Assembly (NCBI RefSeq): GCF_023159225.1
Contig: NC_063176.1
Span: 32,777,786-32,841,785 of the forward strand
Length of the DNA stretch: 64,000 nucleotides
Direction: 5' to 3'
Source: Perognathus longimembris pacificus
Lineage: Eukaryota; Chordata; Mammalia; Rodentia; Heteromyidae
Made by a program: the position numbers and the translations under genes. Under the pieces are notes generated by a model, which saw only the letters and a list, made by a program, of their open reading frames with translations, did not search any database and had not been told where the DNA came from. Positions 47,515 through 57,140 of this stretch are shown here, piece by piece (position 1 is the stretch's first letter; each line of letters starts with the position of its first letter).

Positions 47515-47650
47515 TGCATTTGGGAGAAATGGGTAGAGAATCTTGGAAAAAGGTGTCATTTTGAAAGATACATTGTACTCATAAATTAACATGCTGAGTT
47601 GAAATGCCTTAGTACAACTACTTAATGATAATAAAAATAAGTAAATAAAA
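47515..47650 (+). mobile_element. L1 3' end, older subfamily
   Basis: GGGAGAAATGGGTAGAGAAT ... CATAAATTAACATGCTGAGT ... GTACAACTACTTAATGATAA then AATAA parallels the copy at 27860-27995. Confidence 0.65.
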
Positions 47651-49915
47651 TTTAAATAGATACATGGTGCAGTTGAATCTGTATATGAATAAAGTTTACC
47701 TTTCTTTATTAACACATGGAAATCTTGTGTGGATTAATGGACATGTTTTATGCAAAAGAGCCTGGTGCTCAGCAGACAGCAAGGATGTAACAATTACTCA
47801 TAATCTTGTTCACTTATTTTTCTTTAAATGCTTCTCCATGTGACTTCTGAATGGTGTCCCACAGTTCTGAATTCATTCCAGTCACTGTTCCTGCCTGATT
47901 TCATGCCTTGATTTAGCATTTTCCACTAGTAAAGTGTGGTATGGTTTCCAGGATAAAATTTTGGTAGCATTAGCTGAAGGGATAAGGAAAAGAGGATATA
48001 ACAAGAGAGATGAAAAAATGTATTTTCTTTGTATGATTTTTGGCTCATCTTCTCCCTTTGTTTATACAGACTTCAAAAGAAATTAAAGTGCTACAATAAT
48101 GACAAGAATATAAATCAATACCAAAGATAAGGGTCAGTCTGACCACATGGCTTAAACTCTTATTCTCTTTAAACCAGAGCAAATATCAGTTATGACAGAA
48201 GAGCAAAGGGAGCAACTTCCTTTAAAATAGCTTCCAGCTAAAGTAAGAAATATGTGTATGTCCAGAATATAGGAAGAGTAAAGCAATTTACAGATTTTTT
48301 TTACTATCTGATTACAGTTTGAAGGTGGAAGAAGAGATGTGATCAAACAGCAAATGAGCAAGTTCTTGAAGGAATGAGGCCAGCAGTGATAAGATGCTTC
48401 ACTAGAGAAACGATATCTCTATGGAGAAAAGGAAAATGAGAGAGCCCTGTAAAGCAGAATCACAAAGATTTAGGGGACATCATATCTTGCAGTGGTAGAC
48501 AAGGGAGGATACAGAAAGACTCCCCTTATTCTGCTGAGAGTAGAAACATGGATAATTCTAAGACAGAGCTTACTGGAGGAGAAGCAACTTGGAGAAAAAA
48601 AATGATCTGTTAAATATCAGACAGATTGATGGACAGGATGATACCAAGATGTGCTTTCCTAACAGGCAGTTAGACACTCCATCTGGGGCTTCAGGAAAAG
48701 ATGAAAACTCCGATCTGTGGTCATAGAGTCTGATTGTTATTGGAGTGGGCATTGATGATAGTTTCTCAGAGATGTGAGCTCACTCAAAATTGAACAGAAA
48801 ACTTTTCAGAAACCCATCTAATGCCTTGTGAAGGCAACATATTTCTCTAATAAAAGATCACTGAAATAGAAATAAATTTATTTCAAAGGGGTTACCATTA
48901 CTATGTATAAAATTTAAATTGTACTTTAATTATCTCTTCCTATAAAATAGACCTATGCTTTAGAAAGTCAAATTGAAAATTTGCAAGAAAAGTTTTAGTT
49001 AATAGCTCTATATTATTTGAGTCCAGTCTTCAATCTTATGACAATATTTAAGTCAGGTGAATCGTTTTTAAAAATATATATTTAACATAATTTTTATGAT
49101 ATTTTGAATCTTATCAGATATTATTTTTTTTCCTTTAGTAATCTATCCTATTTGATTTTAGATCTAAACAGGACCTCTCCACATTTAGTTCCAACATACT
49201 GTCTTGTGACTTCTTCTTATCCTTTTTTGAATTTTTTTTCTCCTATACATGGAGGTTTGTGTATGCATAACATCTAACATGAAGTCCAAGTTTATCCATC
49301 TCACACTATCTTACCAAAATAACATATTGATATTATTTGACAAATATTTCTTGTTTTCCTCAATCATATAATGCCACAAATCCAATATTTAGATGGAATA
49401 GCTTGCAAATATAGCACTCAAAAGATTGAAAGTTTCTTCTGTACAGGACTCATTTATTTGAGTAAGAATATTGAGAATAGCAAAGAAACAAATTTAAGAA
49501 TCACATGAACAGTTTTCAAAAGAATATGTACTAGCAAAATCAAATAATGTATTCAGAAAAATTTGGTCTTTCTTTGAATACAACTGATTTGCCTTTGAGT
49601 AACAGGTACATTTTGAAGACTTTCCTGAGTGAATTTTTACTGGGTAGAACATGTTGAAACACAATAAAACATTATTGATTGGGATATACATTTTGTACAT
49701 TATTTCTATATGTCAATATGCCAATGTGTTTTAATATAACAAATAAAACATTGTAAATTAATTGTTGGGAAGCAATCAGATATATACATGAATGCTTATG
49801 GCAGCATTATTTTAAAAAGTAAAAACATGCAACTACATAAATATTTAGTAATAGGTAATTTTTATGTAAACTTTATTTTTTAGCAAATTGCTTATACTTT
49901 ATGCAGTTCTCAAAA
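47651..49915. other. Anonymous AT-rich sequence
   Basis: No gene or repeat recognised. Confidence 0.5.
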
Positions 49916-49926
49916 CTAATAGTTCT

Positions 49927-50119
49927 GGGGCTGGGGATATGGCCTAGTGGCAAGAGTGCCTGCCTCATATACATGAGGCCCTGGGTTCGATTCCCCAGCA
50001 TCACATATACAGAAAATGGCCAGAAGTGGCGCTGTGGCTCAAGTGGCAGGGTGCTAGCCTTGAGCAAAAAGAAGCCAGGGACAGTGCTCAGGCCCTGAGT
50101 CCAAGCCCCAGGACTGGCC

Positions 50120-50148
<29 letters not shown>
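49927..50148 (+). mobile_element. IDL-Geo SINE, young, with poly-A and TSD
   Basis: Near-consensus head and Geo monomer with an uninterrupted A tail of nearly 30. The TSD CTAATAGTTCT occurs at 49916-49926 and 50149-50159. The best type copy in the window. Confidence 0.98.
49940..49994 (+). promoter_or_regulatory. Pol III internal promoter (A and B boxes) of the SINE head
   Basis: A box TGGCCTAGTGG at 49940-49950 and an exact consensus B box GGTTCGATTCC at 49984-49994, spaced as in tRNA genes. The same boxes recur in the other IDL heads. Confidence 0.88.
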
Positions 50149-50150
<2 letters not shown>

Positions 50151-50159
50151 AATAGTTCT

Positions 50160-50653
50160 AAGGAATATTGACATAGGAAATATTGATGGCATATTAAAAG
50201 GCTGAGTATATTTGTAGATATTACAAGATTTTCTATTTTAAGTATATATATATATATTTAGAACAAAAAACATTACAAAGATTGTAGACCTGTTCTCCAA
50301 AATTTTACTCATATTTGTCTCTGGGTGGTCATGTTGCCAGTTTTACTTAATATGCAACATTTTTTTCATGATATTATTATTCTATGCCATCGGCATTATT
50401 TTCATACTCAGAAAAAGTAAATAGTAGTATTAATTGAGAATTATTAAAATGATAATAACCCATGTAGTGGAATTAACTGGAGATACTGACTCATGGAGCT
50501 CATAGAATTACACCTCATAAAAATTCTCCTTTAGGAGAAAGGACAACAAAAGTGTTGTAGCACTGCAATGACTGGATAAAGAACTAAGATGTGGGATGCT
50601 AAGAGATGTTTTCCTGTTAGTTAAATAAAACTGAGAAAAAATGATGAAATATG
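50160..50653. other. Anonymous AT-rich sequence between two inverted SINEs
   Basis: Nothing recognisable; includes a short (AT)n run near 50245. Confidence 0.5.
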
Positions 50654-50666
50654 CATAACAACTCTT

Positions 50667-50877
50667 TTTTTTTTTTTTTTTTTTTGGCCAGTCCTAGGCC
50701 ATGAACTCAAGCCTGAGCACTGTCCCTGGCTTCTTTTTGCTCAAGGCTAACACTCTGCCACTTGAGCCACAGTGCCACTTCTGGCCGTTTTCTGTATATG
50801 TGGTGCTGGGGAATTGAACCCAGGGCCTCATGTATACGAGGCAAGCACTCTTGCCACTAGGCCATATCCCCAGCCCA
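50667..50877 (-). mobile_element. IDL-Geo SINE, antisense, young
   Basis: Poly-T tail, complete reversed Geo and head. The TSD CATAACAACTCTT occurs at 50654-50666 and 50878-50890. Confidence 0.98.
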
Positions 50878-50890
50878 CATAACAACTCTT

Positions 50891-53661
50891 AAGCAACCAT
50901 AAGATGCAAATTAAGGCTGCTAGAAGCTCTATATCTACCATTGGAATATAAGCAGTCACACAAGAGTTAATCCATTTCCTTCCTTGTTTTCCAAAAGGAA
51001 GGCTTTCAGCACATGTATTTAGAAGTATTCTACATAGATATATACAAATATACAATATAATACAAACTGGAATTTACCATAATCAAAAAGAAAATACAGA
51101 AAAACTAAAGGGCTTCAAAGATAATCATTGCTGCTCAATGTTCTTTATAAATTCCTCCTTCCTTATGAAGTACCACCCCATAAACATCCTGTGTTTAAGT
51201 AACTTAAAATTTGCCTTTCCGCCATGCTTAATTTTCATTGTGTTCATTTATCCTATCTTTTCCTTGTAAGATAAGATGTTGGCCACCAGAATTACCAGGT
51301 TACCAGAATAACCCAAATTTCCTCTTAGCACTGTTATATACATGAACACAGTGTGAGTATGTGTATTCCTGGAACATATTATATTTTATAAATACCTGTT
51401 GAATAGTAATAAATGAATGATCTATGATTAGAGGTTACCCAACATGTTATTTACATGCTTTATTTACTCATAAACCAATGATATTTATATGCTTTTTTAC
51501 TCATAAACCAACAACATTCGTCAGCAGAATATTAGTAATTGCATTTGATACATGAGTAAATAGAAACTACAGTGATTAACTTCTCCTACAAGCTCATACT
51601 CTTAGGGAATATGCCATAAAAGGCTTGTGTACTCATTTGATGTTGATTTCAGTGTGATTTAATCATTAAAATGGCCTGTCACTTTTCATCCACTCACGCA
51701 TTTATTCATTTAATGATAAGCACTCACTTTTATAAGATATTACCATTTGTCGTTGAGAACTACTGCAATATACATGTCACATTTTTGTATAGTAACACCA
51801 TTTACTGTCTATTCTGCCCTGGCAGTGCTACAGATAATAAAGATTTCAGCACGTTTCCCTGACACGCTTGATCTAGATAGGGCCTTTCCATTTTATTCTT
51901 TCTTAAAAGCATGTGTCTGGGCCACTGGGCTTCTTATCAATATCACCACACAATCACTGAAGCTACGGATGGATTCAGTGTCAAAAAACAAAAATTAAAG
52001 CCTGATTGGATTGTTCAGTCTAGGCCTACATAGAAATGACAGACCCTTGTACTCAACTCTAGCTTTTATAACTTTTCATAACTTTGAACCATGCAATGTT
52101 CAAAGAGATCCTGAATGTGCCCAGATTCTTCTCCATCACCCCAAACTGGGAGACTTAAAATATACATTAATTTTCAAAAATATACTTTTTCTTAAAAATG
52201 TATCTATCTCTGTTCTTGAAAAATACTTTTAAAATGTTTGAAGGTTATAAGGTAAAAATGTTAATTCAAATAAATGTATTCTATGTGAACAGTTTTATGT
52301 AGTAATCATCCATATTTCATTTGGCAATTGACATGATTATGCAGGGAAGGCAAAGCATATTAATGAACACAGCAATGAAGGAGTTCAGTGCATTGAAATG
52401 TGCCAAAGTGATAATATATGGAGAATTCCTAACATTCATTCAGAATCACTAGAGAGTAGAGAAACCAAAATATATTAGGAGTGCATTAAATTAAACAATG
52501 GGTAGGATTTCTAGAAAATTAATTTTGGACAGAACTGAAACATGGAATTCCATCCAGAATATTTCATATTCTGAGTTTCCCAAAAAGCTTGGGCTTCAAA
52601 CAACTGTGACTTTTGTATATTGATATTAACACTGAAATTATGAAATAGCCTAAAATGTGTAAGTATATGAATTACTAGAAAATAGACACAAATCTAGTGT
52701 AGAGTGATAACTGGATCCTTCTTAAATATGATTTACAGTTCAAAATATCTGCAATACAATGGCTAAAACAACAGTGTTGTGATCATCATAAATAAAAATT
52801 CAGAATGCCACCCCTCAGCATATGTGAGTGACACAGAGGGCAGAACATTCAGATATGCTGAAAGGAGGCTACTTGCTTTTCTAAATATTTCAATTTCAGT
52901 TTCCAGAGCAATCCTAGTCATTTTTTCCCTAGCTTTTACATCTAGCCTTTGATTCACTCAAGATAGAAATGAAGTCTAAATTTTAAATTAACATATAAAT
53001 GATTTTATGTTGATTTAGAAAAACTAAGCTGACTCTCAGGTCTTTGAACCATCAATAACGATTAATAAGATGAAGAACCACTATAAGGTAGAAGAAAATG
53101 CTTACCAAATTTCATTGGTTCATTCAAGAAGTATCCATAGAGCATCAGTCTGGAGAATGAAAAATTAATGGTATTCCATGTTTTCACCACATTCCTAAGA
53201 TACAAAAAAACATAATTACAAAAGGCTAAACAATTGCGTCTGTCTGAGCTTTCCAGGGAGAAACTGAATGAGTAGAATAGATGTGGACAAACTTCATGAT
53301 TGGCTCCTACATTTGTGAAATGCCTGTGTGTCCACATGTGTGAAGCAGGCTAGCAAGCTGGATTTCAGGCAAGAGATACCATCATTTTCTATGCACTATT
53401 ATCTTACTGTGTTCAACCAACTTCTGTCAGTCCTCAGGCCCTACCCACTCAGTGAAGATGTAGAGGCACTAAGTGAAGAGCTATAGTCCAATAGAAAAAT
53501 ACAGATTCCAAAACAAATTAATAAAATAGCCTCAAAGCAGAGTAAATTTGGGGATGGCCCATCAAGAAATTAGAAAACATAGAGGTAATAGTAATGGCAA
53601 TTGTATATTAGTACAGAATTATTGGAGATGAATAACCCAGAAACAAGGAGATATCACAGTT
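50891..53661. other. Anonymous AT-rich sequence
   Basis: No recognised repeat or gene. A two-unit imperfect duplication of about 32 bp sharing TTTACTCATAAACCAA lies at 51449-51511. Confidence 0.5.
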
Positions 53662-53666
53662 TCCAT

Positions 53667-53668
<2 letters not shown>

Positions 53669-53701
<33 letters not shown>

Positions 53702-53889
53702 CAGTCCTGGGGCTTGGACTCAGGGCCTGAGCACTGTCCCTGGCTTCTTTTTGCTCAAGGCTAGCACTCTGCCACTTGAGCCACAGCGCCACTTCTGGCC
53801 ATTTTCTGTATATGTGGTGCTGGGGAATCGAACCCAGGGCCTCATGTATATGAGGCAGGCACTCTTGCCACTAGGCCATATCCCCAGCC
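53669..53889 (-). mobile_element. IDL-Geo SINE, antisense, young
   Basis: A poly-T tail of about 30, near-consensus reversed Geo and head. A short TSD TCCATAA occurs at 53662-53668 and 53890-53896. Confidence 0.97.
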
Positions 53890-53896
53890 TCCATAA

Positions 53897-54720
53897 AAAA
53901 ATTTTTAAACAACCATCTGAGGAGCAGTGATGTAAAGAAGCCATGAAAAAAAAAATAGTTAATGTGGAAAACTTCTCAGGCTGGTCTTCTCATCATAAAA
54001 GAATTCAATCAGAAGATATTCTTACAAATTTATGACCATGGTTTAATTTTTTTTGAGAAGCTCTTCCAGATGAGTATCATTATTCTAAATTTTAATGTGA
54101 AACTTCATAATGAAATAAAAAATATTGTAGTACAAATAATGGAGATAACTTAGATGTTAGGATCTCTCTCAATGGATATCAGAAGTTCCCTTTTGGAGAA
54201 ATTCACAGTACACAAGCTCTCAGCTATTATGGGAGCTTTTCCTGTATGTCCTCATTTCACTATTACCAACTCCAGCTCTTCCTCCTTTTTGTTCTCAGCA
54301 TTTCTTTATGGTTTCTGCCATCTCTTATATTTGTTTGTTGTTTTCTTATGTGTCTCCATGTATTTCCCTGGCTCTTTAGCCCTGGTCTGTTAGCTTCATT
54401 TATTCAATATCTGCTTTGTTTCTCACATTGAAACATTTTTCTGGTGAATGTTGCTTTCCTTTATTCCCTTTATCCCCATTATATAAGTGTATCCCCATAA
54501 TATATGTGTATCTTCATGCCAAATCATGCTTTTTAAGTATCATATTTTTCTTTTATGTAATTTTAAGGAAGAATATTTTCAAAAAACTACAACAATGACT
54601 ATTTTGTAAAAGAAGGAAAATTATATAAGATCAAAGTAAAAAAAAAAAAGCATAACCTCAGAGTAAAGGACGTTTTCTGCCCAAGTAAGGACATTCAGCA
54701 AACAAGACAAAATTATGTGC
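53897..54720. other. Anonymous sequence
   Basis: Overlapping 61-79-codon frames at 54154-54431 are T-rich and hydrophobic by composition; no gene is supported. Confidence 0.5.

Positions 54721-54759
<39 letters not shown>
54721..54759. repeat. (CA)n microsatellite
   Basis: About 19 CA units with one CG interruption at the left. Confidence 0.97.
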
Positions 54760-54760
<1 letters not shown>

Positions 54761-55054
54761 CTTATTGATCTTATAGTTCCCAATTTACCACACAGTACCA
54801 AAATCTTCAACTTGAGCTGATTACCAGATGAGATGGTCTCTCATGTGTGTTCAGATACTATAATTTTATCCACAGTTTACTTTATCCTATTTTACTTAAT
54901 ACATTTTATTTTATTCAATTTTAGTTAATATATTTTTTCATACGACACATTAAACTTTTAATTATATCTCTGCTTACCATAATGTAGTGATATTAATTTA
55001 AAATGCAAAGCAATCTCTGTCTTACCTTGCTTTTCCTTTCTTGCTTTGTGTAGT

Positions 55055-55250
55055 TGTTTTTGTTTATGGTGCTAGGGATTAAAATTGGGTTCTGGGATTA
55101 AGCATTCTATCAATTGACCCATGCTTCCCATCTTTTTGGTTTCAGCTTGCTTTTCAGATAACATCTCATGCATAGGCCAGCAATGGCCTTATACTAGGAT
55201 CCTCTGACTTCTGCCTCCCTACAATGCTGCCTGCCACTATGTCTGGCTTT
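55055..55250 (-). mobile_element. Old B1+tRNA composite SINE, antisense
   Basis: GGTGCTAGGGATTAAAATTG and CATTCTATCAATTGACCCAT are a reversed tRNA-like monomer. TCCTCTGACTTCTGCCTCCC and TGCCTGCCACTATGTCTGGC are the reversed B1-like head. Confidence 0.65.
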
Positions 55251-55322
55251 CCCTTATATTTTTAAAATAAAATTCTTTTGAGATAGTTAAAATTTACATA
55301 TCCTTGTAAAAATAGTAGAGGG

Positions 55323-55476
55323 TGGGGATGGGAATATGGCCTAGTGGTAGAGTACTTGCCTCGCATACATGAAGCCCTGGGTGCAATTCCTCAGCACCAT
55401 ATATATAGAAAAAGCCACAAGTGGCACTATGGCTCAAGTGGTAGAATGCTAGTCTTGAGCAAGAAGCCAGAGACAC
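55323..55476 (+). mobile_element. IDL-Geo SINE, 3'-truncated, fused to L1
   Basis: The full head (GGGAATATGGCCTAGTGG ... GTGCAATTCCTCAGCACC) is followed by Geo only as far as GAGCAAGAAGCCAGAGACA. There is no poly-A. L1 sequence follows without any gap. Confidence 0.93.
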
Positions 55477-56358
55477 AAGCAGTATGGAGATTCCTCAGAA
55501 GGCTAAATATAAAATCCCTATGACCCAGCAGCCCCACTTTTGGGTATTAATCCAAAAGACCACAAACAAAATCACAGTAATGCCACCAGCACAACAATGT
55601 TCATCGCAGCACAATTTGTCATAGTGAGAATCTGGAACCAACCCAGTTGCCCCTCAGTAGACGAATGGATCAGGAGTATGTGGTACATATACACAATGGA
55701 ATTTTATGCCTCTATCAGAAAGAATGACATTGCCCCATTTGTAAGGAAATGGAAGGACTTGGAAAAAATTATACTAAGTGACGTGAGCCAGACCCAAAGA
55801 AACATGGACTCTATGGTCTCCCTTATTGGGAATAATTAGTACAGGTTTAGGCAAGTCATAGCAGAGGATCACAAGAGCCCAATAGCTATACCCTTATGAA
55901 CACATAAGATGATGCTAAGTGAAATGAACTCCATGTTATGGAAACGATTGTTATATCACAGTTGTAACGACTTTTAACGTCCCATGTGTATCTGTAGCTT
56001 CTATTATTGATGATGTTCTTGTATCACCTTCCTGTGGTTGTACCTACACTATCTCTTTAATTTTAACTGAGTATATTGGAAACCATGTATACTGGTATAA
56101 GAAGGAGGAAATTGAAAGGGAATACCAAAATTGAGAGACACAGGGTAAAAAAAGACAAACAACTACAAAAGCAATACTTGCAAAACTGTTTGGTGTAGGT
56201 GAACTGAACACCTCAGGGGGGGAAGGGAAAGGGGGAGGTGGGAGGGGGGTATGAGGGACAAGGTAACAAACAGTACAAGAAATGTATCCAATGCCTAATG
56301 TATGAAACTGTAACCTCTCTGTACATCAGTTTGATAATAAAAATTTGAAAAAAAATTA
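55477..56358 (+). mobile_element. 5'-truncated L1 (ORF2 C-terminus and 3'UTR)
   Basis: It starts AAGCAGTATGGAGATTCCTC, corresponding to about 8640 of the complete L1, and continues collinearly to the A-rich tail. ORF2 codons are open from 55540 to the normal stop at 55839 (ending SLIGNN), but the front of ORF2 is absent. The 3'UTR keeps long G runs at 56216-56249. Confidence 0.96.
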
Positions 56359-56454
56359 TATTCCTTTCTTTGAGATACATTTGAATTTAAATGTGATCTT
56401 TCCATCAAATAAACCAGTCATTTATGAATTCAGAAAAAAAAATAAACCCACTGA

Positions 56455-56605
56455 ACAACTCATGGGGGGAGAGGGAAAAGGGAAGGGGAGAAGGGGGAAA
56501 ATGAAGGAGGAGATAACAAATTGTACAATAAATGTACCCAGTGCCTTATGTAGGAAACTGTAACCGCTCTGTACATCACTTTGACAATAAATAAGTAATT
56601 ATTCC
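56455..56605 (+). mobile_element. Second L1 3' end, forward
   Basis: GGGGGGAGAGGGAAAAGGGA then AGGGGAGAAGGGGG, ATAAATGTACCCAGTGCCTT and CTGTACATCACTTTGACAAT then AAATAA: only the last ~150 bp of a related L1. Confidence 0.85.
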
Positions 56606-56859
56606 AAAAAATGAAAGAGGGCATACTGATAACAGGAATCATTTAAGAGGTTATTTCATCTATGTGATGTCTAGCAGTATCTTTGTATCATAAAGTGAAG
56701 GAAATAAAATAATCTACATAATAGAAAACATAAAGGAAACAGCTGAATGTTGTTGATTGGGTGAGAAGAGAGGTTAAGAAAATGTCAGTTTTCAGTACAG
56801 GGAATTGGAAAAAGGGTGATCATATTGAGAAAAGCCAGAGTTGGAATATGATAGTATGT

Positions 56860-57140
56860 GGAAGTGACACATAAGTGATAGCACTTTGTAATCCCAGCAA
56901 CTCAGGAGGCAAGGATAAGAGGGTCATGTTTTCAAGGACAGCCTAGGAAAAGTCCGTGAGACTTTCTCTCAAAATTAAATTACAAGCTGAAGGTTTAAGG
57001 CCATGGATCAAGTGATAGGGCACCTAGATAGCAAGCACAAGGTTCTGGGTTCAATACCTAGTACTAAAAAAGAAGAGGAAGAAGAAGAGGAGCAAAAAGA
57101 GGTAAAAGAAGAAGAAAGAAAAGGTAGAAAAGGAAGAAGG
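56860..57140 (+). mobile_element. Old B1+tRNA composite SINE with GAA-rich tail
   Basis: Head GTAATCCCAGCAACTCAGGA then GGCAAGG; tRNA-like monomer GGATCAAGTGATAGGGCACC ... GGTTCTGGGTTCAATACC (B-box-like). The tail has become an imperfect GAA/GGAA purine repeat (57065-57140). Confidence 0.75.

Noticed and set aside
49940..49994. Functional tRNA gene suggested by A and B boxes
   Set aside because: No acceptor stem or anticodon arm closes the structure; it is a SINE head present in many copies with poly-A and TSDs.
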